Source: Xanthomonas floridensis (GTDB lineage: Bacteria > Pseudomonadota > Gammaproteobacteria > Xanthomonadales > Xanthomonadaceae). Taken from it: a DNA stretch of 64,000 nt. A program made the position numbers and the translations under genes. This document shows, one piece after another, positions 1-8,659 of the stretch. Location: contig NZ_LXNG01000058.1 of the NCBI RefSeq assembly GCF_001642575.1, positions 1 to 64,000 on the forward strand. The letters are read 5' to 3'. The notes under the pieces were generated by a model that worked only from the letters and a program-made list of their open reading frames with translations, did no database searches and was not told the DNA's origin. How positions within the stretch are numbered: position 1 is the stretch's first letter; each line of letters begins with the position of its first letter.

Positions 1-239
1 ATCTGCGAACCCGACCCTACACGCCGCGCACCAATGGCAAGGCCGAACGGCTGGTGCAGACCAGCCTGCGAGAATGGGCCTATGCGCGCTCCTATACCGA
101 CTCCACGCAACGCGCCAACGCCTTCCACAGCTGGCTGCATCACTACAACTGGCATCGGCCCCACGCCAGCCTCGGCTACAAGCCCCCCATCTCCCGAATT
201 CCAATTCCAATGAACAACGTGGTGGGTTTACACAACTAG
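1..239 (+). mobile_element. Right-end remnant of an IS481-family insertion sequence
   Basis: Only the 3' end of the element is inside the window. It carries the C-terminal part of a DDE transposase and ends in a short AT-richer stretch (GGTGGGTTTACACAA). This is followed at once by CTAG at 236-239, the tetranucleotide known as the preferred target of IS481-type elements, so the element probably ends near 235. The transposase stop codon TAG lies inside this CTAG. The left part lies before the window, so whether the IS is intact cannot be judged. Confidence 0.7.
3..239 (+). CDS. IS481-family transposase, C-terminal part (5' truncated by window)
   Basis: The open frame enters from the window edge and encodes about 78 residues beginning LRTRPYTPRTNGKAERLVQT. 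The TPRTNGKAER block is the conserved segment around the last catalytic Glu of the DDE integrase core. The tail WLHHYNWHRPHASLGYKPP is the typical C-terminus of IS481/IS3-type transposases. An internal GTG at 54 is not a real start, because the conserved sequence extends upstream of it. The function is cut-and-paste or copy-paste mobilisation of the element. The stop codon appears to be supplied at the IS/target junction. Confidence 0.85.
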   Translation: MRTRPYTPRTNGKAERLVQTSLREWAYARSYTDSTQRANAFHSWLHHYNWHRPHASLGYKPPISRIPIPMNNVVGLHN

Positions 240-240
240 C

Positions 241-453
241 TCGGGAATCGGGATTCGGGAATTGGGAATCGGGAATCGGGAATCGGGAATCGGGAATCGT
301 AAGTGCGGGGAATTTGATTTTTTTGCGGCGTGGGCGTGGGCGTGGCGGGCTTTGTTGCTGGTTCCGCTTCCAGCTTCGCCTGCCGACTCCCGACTCCCGA
401 TTCCCGATTCCCGATTCCCGATTCCCGATTCCCGTTTCCCGTTTCCCGATTCC
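241..453. repeat. Foldback repeat A: GGGAATC array, 84-bp core, inverted GATTCCC array
   Basis: From 241 to 299 the sequence is a run of heptamer-like units GGGAATC or CGGGAATC. From 384 to 453 the reverse complement (GATTCCC) is repeated. The two arms can pair into a long hairpin around a unique core of about 84 bp. Three shorter elements of the same design occur at 10375-10479, 13424-13528 and 48502-48620. This copy lies directly against the IS481 end. Confidence 0.9.
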
Positions 454-827
454 ATGCTGCATTGCATCGTAAATTCCTGTCAGGAAAGGCGATTTGAATC
501 AATGCACTACAGCGCTCACGCGTTACACAAAAATGCGCGCTGTCAGTGATTCTCCCTACAGGTGTCAGGGGCGCCTGCGCTGGTGTCGTTGGCATGCATC
601 AAGTTGGCCGCGGCGCTGTCGTAAACCCTTATAGCAGCCATGACACGACACTTTCGGACGTCTAGGGGTGGACGACGCAGGACCGGCCAAGCAGACATCG
701 CCTTGCCGGTCTGGTCAGTGGGGTGTCGTCGAGGGGTTGCTAGCGCTGTCGCATCACTGTTGCGCGAGGCTGCGCACAGCGCGGCTGGCGCACCCGGGTC
801 CCTGGGGAGAGACCTGGCGTGTTTGGC
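454..827. other. Gene-free stretch upstream of a strong terminator
   Basis: No reading frame here has recognisable protein content; the short frames on both strands are arginine/alanine-rich shadows. A weak promoter-like pair, TTGGCC (604-609) and TTATAG (629-634), precedes the terminator at 828-866. An untranslated transcript of roughly 220 nt is therefore possible, but nothing else supports it. Confidence 0.35.
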
Positions 828-866
828 GGCGGATCCGGGTCGGGAGCTCGGATCCGCCTTTTTTTT
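828..866 (+). terminator. Strong rho-independent terminator without an upstream gene
   Basis: A perfect 9-bp stem (GGCGGATCC at 828-836, GGATCCGCC at 850-858) encloses a 13-nt loop and is followed by eight T residues. It is a textbook intrinsic terminator for plus-strand transcription. No plus-strand gene lies upstream apart from the IS481 transposase 590 bp away, so it may end an IS read-through transcript or a small RNA. Confidence 0.8.
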
Positions 867-1276
867 GCGTGAGCACGCGCGCCCGGGTCATGGCAAGGCA
901 GTGCCGTGCCGGGTGCCGGCCCCATGCCATCGGCAGCCGCAGGCTCGCCCACACGCCTGCACAAGTGCAGAGGAGCGGGCACGGCGGCGATGACGCCAAC
1001 CGGCAGAACGCTTGATGCCGTCAGTGGCCCTGCCAGTAGCCAATGACGACTGGGTGCGTGGTCGTCAGGTGGGCAGCCGCTGCACGGCATTGGCCCATTC
1101 CGCGTCCAAAACGGGGTCTCCCAATCGTTCGCACCAGACCGACTGTCGCTCGTGACGTTTGGTCAGCTGCGGCACCTGCGGGATGGGGGCGCAAACCGGC
1201 TCACAGGGCCGAGACCGCTATTGATCCCGGATGTTGCTTTCCCGCGCATCACACAGCGCGAATCAATCGCCAGCCC
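867..1276. other. Gene-free stretch between terminator and histidine kinase gene
   Basis: GC-rich sequence with only compositional reading frames. It contains the 3' flank of the minus-strand kinase gene. I see no terminator, repeat or RNA gene here. Confidence 0.4.
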
Positions 1277-2473
1277 TCAGGCCAGCGGAATCCGCACCGA
1301 GAAGCAGGTGCCGCCTTCCGAACGTGGGCGCACGCTGACTTCGCAGCCCAGCGTCTCGGCAGTGCGGTGCACGATCCACAGGCCGATGCCCAGGCCGTCG
1401 CTGCGCGGGTCGGCCTGGCGGAAGGCCTGGAACACCTGTTCGGGCTGCTCCAGATTCAGCCCGATGCCACTGTCGATGATTTCCACCACCGCATAGCCGG
1501 GGCGGCGGCGCACGCCGACCAGCACGCGCCCGCGCTCGGTGTATTTGACGGCATTGCCGACCAGGTTGCCGATCAGGGTGGTCAACAAGGTGGGGTGGCT
1601 GCGCACGCGCAGCGAGGTGGGCACGTGGCGCAGCGCCAGGCACTTGTCGATGGCCGGTTGGCGCCACACGCCCAGCACCGAATGCAGCACGTCTTCCAGC
1701 TGCAGCGCCTGCAGGTCCGGCATGGCGGCCTTGCTCGCGGCCGCCAGCGTGGCCAGTTCATCCAGATGGCGCCCGACCTGGCTGATCGCATCGCGCGCGG
1801 TCACCAGGGTGGGAATGGAGTCGACGTTGGCATGCCGGCGCATCTTGTCGATGGCGTAGGCCGCGGTACGCAACGGCGTCTTGAGGTCGTGCCCGGCGAT
1901 GGCCATCAGGCGGCTGCGGTAACGGTCGGATTCTTCGGCGATCAGCAGGGCGCGACGCAATTCCAGCTGCGCCATGGTCTGGCGTGCGAGCGCGCGCAGC
2001 GCTTCGACCTGCTCGTCGGTGAGCTGGCGCGGCTTGCGGTCCAGCACGCAGACCGTGCCCAGCGGCAGGCCGTCGGGCGTCTTCAGCAGCGCGCCGGCAT
2101 AGAAGTAGAGCGGCGCTTCGCCGGTCACCAGCGGATTGCGCGAAAAGCGGACGTCTTGCCGGGTGTCCGGCACCACCAGCACATCGTTGTCGAGCAGCGC
2201 ATGCGCGCACATCGACTTGAACAGCGGCGTCTCGCGCTCGCCCATGCCGAGTTCGCTCTTGAACCACTGGCGGTCGGCGTCCACCAGGCTGATCAGCGCA
2301 ATCGGGGTCTGGCAGATGATCGAGGCAAGCCGGGTGATGTCTTCGAACGCCGCCTCGCGCGGCGTATCGAGCACGCCATAGCTGCGCAGCGCCTGAAGGC
2401 GGAGTGCTTCGCTCGGGGGTTTGGGGGCGCAGGGAAGTGGCTCAGCCGCTGGATCGGACAGGACGGTGCTCAT
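1277..2473 (-). CDS. GAF-domain sensor histidine kinase
   Basis: Predicted 398-residue soluble two-component sensor. Residues ~25-175 form a GAF domain (VLDTPRE..FEDITRLA.IICQTPIALISLVD), the type found in cytosolic sensors. A HisKA domain follows with the phospho-acceptor H195 in AGHDLKTPL. The HATPase_c domain shows an N box (GNLVGNAVKY), G1 (DSGIGL) and G2 (GLGIGLWIV). There is no transmembrane segment or signal peptide, so it should act in the cytoplasm. The start at 2473 (MSTVLSD) is preferred over one 11 codons upstream because the longer form adds only low-complexity residues. No response regulator is adjacent, so this is an orphan kinase and its partner and ligand are unknown. Confidence 0.85.
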   Translation of the reverse strand: MSTVLSDPAAEPLPCAPKPPSEALRLQALRSYGVLDTPREAAFEDITRLASIICQTPIALISLVDADRQWFKSELGMGERETPLFKSMCAHALLDNDVLVVPDTRQDVRFSRNPLVTGEAPLYFYAGALLKTPDGLPLGTVCVLDRKPRQLTDEQVEALRALARQTMAQLELRRALLIAEESDRYRSRLMAIAGHDLKTPLRTAAYAIDKMRRHANVDSIPTLVTARDAISQVGRHLDELATLAAASKAAMPDLQALQLEDVLHSVLGVWRQPAIDKCLALRHVPTSLRVRSHPTLLTTLIGNLVGNAVKYTERGRVLVGVRRRPGYAVVEIIDSGIGLNLEQPEQVFQAFRQADPRSDGLGIGLWIVHRTAETLGCEVSVRPRSEGGTCFSVRIPLA

Positions 2474-3131
2474 GCGCGGAAGGTGAATGGGATGAGCCGC
2501 AAGCATAGGGCATGACCGTGCGCAGCAGGCGTGTAGCGCGACGCACCGGCCGGGAACTGTGACTGCCGGCCTGGACCGGGCCGCGCTGGTGTCGTGTCGT
2601 TGGGCGCCTGGCCGTGCCGGCGGTCAGCTGGCTGCACTGGCGTCGCTCCTTGCCGATGCACCCTGGATTCTCGACCCCGGACCGACGTTGGCAACAGCGT
2701 GGGGACGGCGCTGGTGGTGGCTCGGCCGGTGGCATGGACCGTCGTCGGAATGCGTCGAGCGCCGCGGCTTGTCCGTATCGACCGGCCATGAGTGGCGACG
2801 CCGCGCTGCCGGTCCCTGTTGCGCCGGGTCTGTGGCAGGCCTGGGGGAGAACTATCGGTCTGTAAGCGAAAAGACCGTTAGCCCTTGTCGATGCCGATTG
2901 AAAAACGCGCGTCTGACGACTTCGCACCGGGGTGCCCTCATCGGCCACCGCCCGCGACCGGCGGATCGCTTCGTCGGCCAGTGCGACGGCCCGCCCAGGC
3001 AGCACGAGGCGACGGTCGCGCAGGTTGCCAAGGAAGGCACCGCCCCAAGGTCCGTGCGAAGGGTGCGACATCCGGTCGCGGCAGGGGAGCCAGCATCGCG
3101 GCGTGCGTGCCGGGCCGCGTACACTGCCGCC
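2474..3131. other. 658-bp gap with no supportable gene
   Basis: The frame of the downstream DUF2946 gene stays open back to 2559, but the upstream part is arginine/alanine-rich and has no recognisable domain. A small inverted repeat (CGGTCT at 2856-2861, AGACCG at 2872-2877) could form a short hairpin. No riboswitch motif was recognised. Confidence 0.4.
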
Positions 3132-3566
3132 ATGCTGCGTTCGTTCCGTCGCCATCGCCTGATGCATCTGCTGGTTTGCCTGGCAGTGCTGCTGTTGCTG
3201 GTGGCACCGCTGATCAGCCGCTGGAACCAGGCGCCATCGCAGGAGCCGATGTGCATCAGCGGGCCGGCCGATAGTCTGGCCGCTGCGCTGTTGCGTCAGC
3301 AGGGGCCGTCGGCGCCGCACGCCTCGCATCATGCCGCGCATGCGTCAGAGACTGGCCAGCATCCAGGCGACCACGATGCCAACCGCCATGGCGAAGCCTG
3401 CGACTATTGCGTGCTGGCTGCACGGCTACTGCCCTGGCTGGCGTTGGCGGTGCTGTGCCTGCTCCAGCTGCGGCCAACGACAGTCTCCACACGCATCGGC
3501 ACGCCGCGCCGGGCAGTGTTGCGCTGGGCAGCGCATGGCGCGCGCGGGCCGCCGCTGTACGCCTGA
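3132..3566 (+). CDS. DUF2946-type His-rich membrane protein, metal-uptake accessory
   Basis: Encodes 144 residues. An N-terminal hydrophobic segment (residues ~10-28) is followed by a His-rich periplasmic stretch (HASHHAAHASETGQHPGDHD) and a CDYC motif, then a second hydrophobic segment near residues 98-112. This matches the DUF2946 layout: small membrane proteins with His and Cys motifs, often next to TonB receptors and copper-related genes. The ATG at 3132 is chosen because the signal-like segment begins right after it. The gene precedes a TonB receptor and a PepSY protein in the same direction, which suggests a metal or metal-chelate uptake unit. The exact function of the family is not established. 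Confidence 0.7.
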   Translation: MLRSFRRHRLMHLLVCLAVLLLLVAPLISRWNQAPSQEPMCISGPADSLAAALLRQQGPSAPHASHHAAHASETGQHPGDHDANRHGEACDYCVLAARLLPWLALAVLCLLQLRPTTVSTRIGTPRRAVLRWAAHGARGPPLYA

Positions 3567-3878
3567 CTCTCGCCCGTCGCGGGCATTCATTTCACCACCG
3601 CTGTTGCGCCGCCGATGCCTCGGCCTGTGCGTGCGCGTCTGGATGAATCGCCCGTTTTCTTGAATCAAGCAAGCGCCCGCCGTGTTGCGGCGGCGCGCCG
3701 CTTGGAGCTGCTGACACCACGACTGCGCAGCCGACAGGCGGGCGCGGCCGGTGCGCGCAATCGGCATGTACCACGCGTACACGCCGGTTCCGAGCGTGCC
3801 GTCCCGCCTACCTGAGCACTGCTCGCGACGTCCTGTCAGCCGCTCTCGGTGCCGTTCCGGAACGGCAAGGGGTTGGTC
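3567..3878. other. Gap holding a palindromic repeat (3762-3787)
   Basis: No gene is supported between the DUF2946 gene and the TonB receptor gene. The notable feature is the dispersed palindromic repeat listed separately, which ends about 90 bp before the receptor start. Confidence 0.4.
3748..3787. repeat. Dispersed palindromic repeat, copy 1
   Basis: The palindromic part at 3762-3787 reads CGGCATGTAC, then CACGC, then GTACACGCCGG, and folds through CGGC-TGTAC pairing with GTACA-GCCG. The upstream flank GGTGCGCGCAAT is also shared. Copy 2 lies at 22790-22828 with only a few substitutions. A related perfect hairpin lies at 45508-45533. Confidence 0.7.
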
Positions 3879-5906
3879 ATGCGTTGGGGGTTGTTGAAAA
3901 CGTTGTGGTGCGCGCCATCGTTGGCGCTGATGTACGGGCCTGCCTGCGAACTGCAGGCGCAGCAGGCGGCATTGACACTGGGCAGGGTGCAGGTCAGCGA
4001 GCAGGCCCAGCGCTTCCCGGGTGCGGCGCGGGTGCTCAGTTCGGTGGATGTGATCGGCGGCGAGCTGCTGCACGATCAGCATGTGGATTACAGCTGGGAG
4101 CTGCTGATGCGTGCGCCCGGCGTGCAGGTCACCCAGTTCCGCATGGGCACCGACGCAGGGCGGTTCTCGTTCCGCGGTTTCAATGGCGAGGGGCGGATCA
4201 ATGCGGTCAAGCTGCTGATCGACGGCATCCCGAGCAACGACAATGCCGGCGGCATGCCGTACCTGGATGCGGTGTTTCCGCAGGACATCAGCGCCATCGA
4301 GATCGTGCGCGGCACCAACGATGCGCGGTACGGTTTGAACGCCATCGCCGGCAGTGTGGATGTGCTCACCCGCACCGGCGGCAACGATGGCCGCCTCAGC
4401 GTCACCGCCGGCAGCTTCGGCGCGCGCGAGGTGCAACTGGGCAAGGGCTTCGAGCAGGGCGCCTGGAGCCAGAACTATGTGCTGGCCTGGCGCGATTCCG
4501 ATGGCTATCGCGAGCATGCCGATGCGCGCAAACGCAGCGTCGCCGGCAAGTGGTTCTACACCGACCCGGATGGCGCTTTCCGGGCCGGGCTGACCACGCG
4601 CTACTACGACAACCACGCGCTGGAGGCGGGGTATCTGGATGCGGCCAGCGCCCGTGCAGCGCCGCGCAGTTCACCGGCGTATGCGCAGGACGATCGCAGC
4701 GAACGCCGCGTGCGGCAGACCGCACTGCATGTGGATGGTGTGCTGGGTGCGGATGCGCAGTGGAGCGCCAAGGCCTATCAGAACGACTACCGCAACCAGC
4801 GTTGGGTGCGCTTTTCCGCCGCTGGCCTGCAGCAGGAGCGCGATACCGACGAAACCCATCGCGGCGTGGTGCTGCGTGGCAACTGGCAGCCCGGCTGGGA
4901 GGTGATGGACACCAGCCTGGAAGCCGGTCTGGACGCTCAATGGCAGGACAACCGGCAGCAGCGGTATCGCACCGCCGCGCGTGTGCGCGGCGCGCAACTG
5001 CGCGATTGGGACTACGACCTGCGCACGCACGGCGTCTATGTGCAGGCGGTGCTCAAACCTACTGCGCGTCTGCAACTGGTGCCTGGCTACCGTATCGATC
5101 AGGTCGATGGCCGGCTGCACGATGTGTTGGCCGGCGTGTCTGCGCCGACCTATGACTACGGCAGCATCAGGCAGCCCAAGTTCAGTGCCAGCTATCGCGT
5201 GGGCGAGCAGGGCAGCGTCTATGCCAACTGGGGGCGCAGCTTCCAGATCGGTAGCGGCGACGGCGCCTACCGTCGGCAGCCTGCCAATCTCGGGCCATCG
5301 ATCAACGACGGCTGGGAAGCCGGGTTCAAGTTTGCCCCGTCGGCGATGCTGGATGGGCGGCTGGCGTATTGGGAGCAACGCGCCTCCGGCGAGGTGGCGA
5401 CCGTGCTGGGCGTCAATGGCGTGCCCGGCATCGGCGATGTGGCCAACGTGGGACGCACGTTGCGGCGTGGCTGGGATGTGCAGTTGAACCTGCAGCCAGC
5501 AGAGCACTGGCGCGCATGGATGTCGTATTCACGGCAAAAGGCCAGCATCGCCACGCCCGACCCAAGCGCGCCGGCCACGCGCGGCAAGGAGATCGAGAAC
5601 GTGCCGCACTGGCTGGCCACCGCCGGGCTGGAGTGGCAGGTCATGCCGGCCGTGCAGCTCAGCATGTGGGGCAATGCGCAGGGCGATTACTTCCTGGAGC
5701 GCAGCAACACGCTGGGCCGCACCGGTGGCTATGCCTTGCTCAATCTTGGCGCGCGCTGGAATGTGGATGCGCGTCATGCGCTCAGCGTGCAATTGCGCAA
5801 TGTCACCGATCGCGCCTATGTGTATGCGTGGTACGACAGCGGCAGCTCCGGCTACTCGCCGGGCGATGGCCGCGCGCTGTCAGTGTCCTGGGATTGGAGT
5901 TTCTGA
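3879..5906 (+). CDS. TonB-dependent outer-membrane receptor (metal/siderophore type)
   Basis: 675 residues with an N-terminal export signal (MRWGLLKTLWCAPSLALMYG...). A plug domain (~residues 45-170) contains LLMRAPGVQV, RFSFRGFNGEGR, LLIDGIPSND and IEIVRGTNDARYG. A 22-strand-type barrel ends in the C-terminal aromatic SWDWSF required for outer-membrane insertion. It should import a scarce metal chelate using TonB energy. The ATG at 3879 is preferred over 3849 because it starts directly at the signal sequence. It is followed without a gap by a PepSY membrane protein and preceded by a DUF2946 protein, which points to iron or copper rather than sugars. The ligand is not known from sequence. Confidence 0.88.
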   Translation: MRWGLLKTLWCAPSLALMYGPACELQAQQAALTLGRVQVSEQAQRFPGAARVLSSVDVIGGELLHDQHVDYSWELLMRAPGVQVTQFRMGTDAGRFSFRGFNGEGRINAVKLLIDGIPSNDNAGGMPYLDAVFPQDISAIEIVRGTNDARYGLNAIAGSVDVLTRTGGNDGRLSVTAGSFGAREVQLGKGFEQGAWSQNYVLAWRDSDGYREHADARKRSVAGKWFYTDPDGAFRAGLTTRYYDNHALEAGYLDAASARAAPRSSPAYAQDDRSERRVRQTALHVDGVLGADAQWSAKAYQNDYRNQRWVRFSAAGLQQERDTDETHRGVVLRGNWQPGWEVMDTSLEAGLDAQWQDNRQQRYRTAARVRGAQLRDWDYDLRTHGVYVQAVLKPTARLQLVPGYRIDQVDGRLHDVLAGVSAPTYDYGSIRQPKFSASYRVGEQGSVYANWGRSFQIGSGDGAYRRQPANLGPSINDGWEAGFKFAPSAMLDGRLAYWEQRASGEVATVLGVNGVPGIGDVANVGRTLRRGWDVQLNLQPAEHWRAWMSYSRQKASIATPDPSAPATRGKEIENVPHWLATAGLEWQVMPAVQLSMWGNAQGDYFLERSNTLGRTGGYALLNLGARWNVDARHALSVQLRNVTDRAYVYAWYDSGSSGYSPGDGRALSVSWDWSF

Positions 5907-7666
5907 TGCAGATACCTCTCAACGCTGGCCGAGCCAGCGCGGCGCCTCCGGACGGGCGTTGGCGGTTCTATCGCGCGGTATGGCGCTGGCATTTCTACGC
6001 AGGCCTGTTGGTGCTGCCTTTCATCATCTGGCTGGCGCTGACCGGCGCGGCGTTTCTGTACCAGGAAGCAATCGATCGCAGCGTGCATCACGCACTGAAG
6101 GTGGTGCCGGTAGGGCCGGCACGCGCAGCCGCACAGCAACTGGTGGATGCGGCCCAGCGCCATTACCCAGGTCGCCTGTTTCGCTACACCACGCCGAAGC
6201 AGGCCGATGCCAGTGCCGAGATCGGGCTGGTGGACGCGCGCGGCGCGCGGCGGGTGGTGTACGTGGACCCGTACCGCACGCGCGTGCTGGGCAGCCTGCC
6301 CGAGCATGGCACGCTGGCCTGGACCATCCGCCGGCTGCACAGTCTTGACGTGTTCGGGCCGCTGGCACGTGGGTTGATCGAAATGGCCGCCGGCTGGGCG
6401 ATCGTGCTAGTGCTCACCGGTGCCTATCTGTGGTGGCCACGTGGGCGACGCGGTGGTGTGATCAGTGTGCGTGGCGCACCGAACCAGCGGCTGTTCTGGC
6501 GTGACCTGCATGCGGTGACTGGTGCGGGCGTCGGCGCGGTGCTGCTGTTCCTGGCGCTGACCGGCATGCCGTGGTCGTGGCTCTGGGGCGCGCAGGTCAA
6601 TCGCTGGGCCAATGGCCACGACTTCGGGTATCCCGCCGGACTGCGCGTGCAACTCCCGATGTCGCAGCAGCGGCTCGCCGACAGCGGCGACACCGCGTGG
6701 TCGCTGCGGCAAGCGCGAGTACCGGAGTCTGTGTTGCCTGGGCACGCAGCGCGTGGAGGTCATGACGAGGAGCGCGGTGCGCAGGCGGATGGGCGGCACC
6801 CGGGTGCGCTGCATGCGGCCGGGCTCGATTCCAGCACCCGCTCAGCCGGGGGGAATACTGGGTCGGAGGTTTTTCCTGGAGTGCGCGCAGCGCTGGCGCA
6901 GCGGGTGGATAAGCTGCCGCACGCAATGCCAGCGGACCACGACGAGCCTTCAGCACATGCGGAACAGGCAGCCCGAATGGAGCGCCCGGAAGATGTCGGG
7001 CACGCCGTACAGACGGATCACTGGGAGCACGCAGGGCACGCATCAGACGCCGCCGGTGCGGAACACCTCACGCAACACGCGCACCCGAACAATCCCGAGC
7101 ATGCCGCACATGGCGGCGCCGGTGGTCTTGCTGCGCCGGGGTACGGCGCGATCGGCCTGGATGCGGCGCTGGTGCGCCTGGACGGGCTGGGCATCGTGCC
7201 CGGTTACAGCGTGGCGCCACCGAGTGGCGTGCGCGGGGTGTACACCGCATCGGTGTATCCGGCCGACCTGCAGCGTCAGCGGGTGATCCATCTCGACCAG
7301 TACAGCGGCGCGGTGTTGCTGGATATGACGTATCGCGACTACGGGCCGCTGGCCAAGCTGCTGGAGTGGGGCATCAATGTGCACCTGGGCCAGCAATACG
7401 GTACGGCCAATCAGCTGATCCTGCTGCTGGCCTGCCTGGCCATCGTGCTGCTGTGCGTGAGCGCGGCGGTGATGTGGTGGAAGCGACGCCCGAGCGGTGG
7501 GCTGGGCGTGCCGCCGTTGCCGGCAGATGCGCGCACCTTGCGTGGGATGCTGGTGTTGCTGGCGCTGTGCGGGCTGATGTTTCCGCTGGTCGGCGTCTCG
7601 TTCTTGCTGATGTGGGTGTTCGATCGGTATTGGGTCCGGCGGGAGCAGGTGGAAGGTGCAGCCTGA
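5906..7666 (+). CDS. PepSY-associated transmembrane protein with a His-rich insert
   Basis: 586 residues, translationally coupled to the TonB receptor (TGATG overlap). TM helices near residues 31-52, 150-170 and 200-222 and a C-terminal pair fit the PiuB/PepSY iron-regulated inner-membrane family, proposed to reduce or release metals after TonB-dependent uptake. PepSY-like regions follow the first helix (GRLFRYTTP...YVDPYRTRVLG). The periplasmic loop has an extra segment, residues ~279-404, with 16 histidines (AHAEQ, DHWEHAGHASD, TQHAHPNNPEHAAHGG). Family members usually lack such a segment, so it probably binds metal. The start at 5906 is set by the coupling and by the charged-then-hydrophobic N-terminus. 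Confidence 0.8.
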   Translation: MQIPLNAGRASAAPPDGRWRFYRAVWRWHFYAGLLVLPFIIWLALTGAAFLYQEAIDRSVHHALKVVPVGPARAAAQQLVDAAQRHYPGRLFRYTTPKQADASAEIGLVDARGARRVVYVDPYRTRVLGSLPEHGTLAWTIRRLHSLDVFGPLARGLIEMAAGWAIVLVLTGAYLWWPRGRRGGVISVRGAPNQRLFWRDLHAVTGAGVGAVLLFLALTGMPWSWLWGAQVNRWANGHDFGYPAGLRVQLPMSQQRLADSGDTAWSLRQARVPESVLPGHAARGGHDEERGAQADGRHPGALHAAGLDSSTRSAGGNTGSEVFPGVRAALAQRVDKLPHAMPADHDEPSAHAEQAARMERPEDVGHAVQTDHWEHAGHASDAAGAEHLTQHAHPNNPEHAAHGGAGGLAAPGYGAIGLDAALVRLDGLGIVPGYSVAPPSGVRGVYTASVYPADLQRQRVIHLDQYSGAVLLDMTYRDYGPLAKLLEWGINVHLGQQYGTANQLILLLACLAIVLLCVSAAVMWWKRRPSGGLGVPPLPADARTLRGMLVLLALCGLMFPLVGVSFLLMWVFDRYWVRREQVEGAA

Positions 7667-7933
7667 TCCCTGAGACAGGTTGCGCCCCAGCGTACGTTCG
7701 CAATCCAGCAAAACGTCCGAAAGTCTGCGGGGTCAACACGGTGGTCTGGAGTCACCCTGTGGCAGCAAGCGCGGCTGCCGTGCTGCATCGGCAGATGCTG
7801 CGTCATTCGCATGGCTCGCCGCGTTGATCGACAGCGTTGCCAGTCATAGCCGTTTCGCATCTGCGCGGCGCAGCGCTGATGGAGGGGGCGTGCGGTACCG
7901 TGCTGAGCGCGCGTTAGCCGCCCGCCACTCCGC

Positions 7934-8659
7934 TCAAATGTCTTCGTGGATGCCGCATTCGCGCTTCAGCCCGAAAAAGCGCGTGTCTTCCTCGCGCATG
8001 CCCGGCTCCCAACGGCGGGTGGTGTGGAAATCACCGATGGAGACATAGCCCTGCTCCCACAGCGGGTGATAGGGCAGGTCGTGGGCCTGCAGGTATTGCC
8101 ACACGTCGCGATCGGTCCAGTCGGCGATGGGGCTGACCTTGTAGCGGTCGCCGCGCTTCTGCAGGATCGGGGTCTGCGCACGGCCGCCGGACTGGCTGCG
8201 GCGCAGGCCGGTGAACCAGGTGCCCACGTTGAGCTCGTCCAGTGCGCGCCGCATCGGCTCGACCTTGCGCAGATTGTTGTACTGATCGATGCCCACCATG
8301 CCCTGTTCCCACAGGCGTCCGTGACGGGCCTCCATCCAGGCGCGGCTGACCAGCGGGCGATACACCTTGAGGTTGAGCTTGAGCCGGTCGGTCAAGGCAT
8401 CGGCAAAGCGGTAGGTTTCCGGGAACAGGTAGCCGGTATCGATCAGGATCACCGGAATGTCCGGGCGCTGCTGGGACAACAGGTGCAGCGTCACCGCAGA
8501 TTGCGCACCGAAACTGGACGACAGCGCAGCCTCCTGCGGCCCGTGCTGCAACGCCCACGCCACACGCTCGTCGGCGCGCAGGGTCTCCAGCTGCGCGTTG
8601 AGCGTGTCCAGATCGTCCAGTGCCGAAGAGGTGTTCGATGCAGCGGGCAGCGCGGTCAT
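7934..8659 (-). CDS. cysH: Phosphoadenosine phosphosulfate (PAPS) reductase
   Basis: 241 residues. It reduces PAPS to sulfite with thioredoxin as electron donor in the cytoplasm. Family marks are SSSFGAQSAVTLHLL (nucleotide-binding loop), VILIDTGYLFPETY, TGLRRSQSGGRA and the C-terminal KRECGIH, which holds the single catalytic Cys. The four cysteines of the iron-sulfur APS-reductase type are absent, so it should use PAPS, in agreement with the APS kinase domain of CysNC. The start codon overlaps the cysI stop (ATGA), so it is the third gene of cysJIH. Confidence 0.95.
   Translation of the reverse strand: MTALPAASNTSSALDDLDTLNAQLETLRADERVAWALQHGPQEAALSSSFGAQSAVTLHLLSQQRPDIPVILIDTGYLFPETYRFADALTDRLKLNLKVYRPLVSRAWMEARHGRLWEQGMVGIDQYNNLRKVEPMRRALDELNVGTWFTGLRRSQSGGRAQTPILQKRGDRYKVSPIADWTDRDVWQYLQAHDLPYHPLWEQGYVSIGDFHTTRRWEPGMREEDTRFFGLKRECGIHEDI

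Noticed and set aside
241..453. CRISPR-like array
   Set aside because: Units are 7 bp with no spacers and occur as inverted arms, so this is a simple foldback repeat.
1043..2515. 490-residue plus-strand frame opposite the histidine kinase
   Set aside because: Antisense shadow of a gene with clear kinase motifs; no recognisable protein content of its own.
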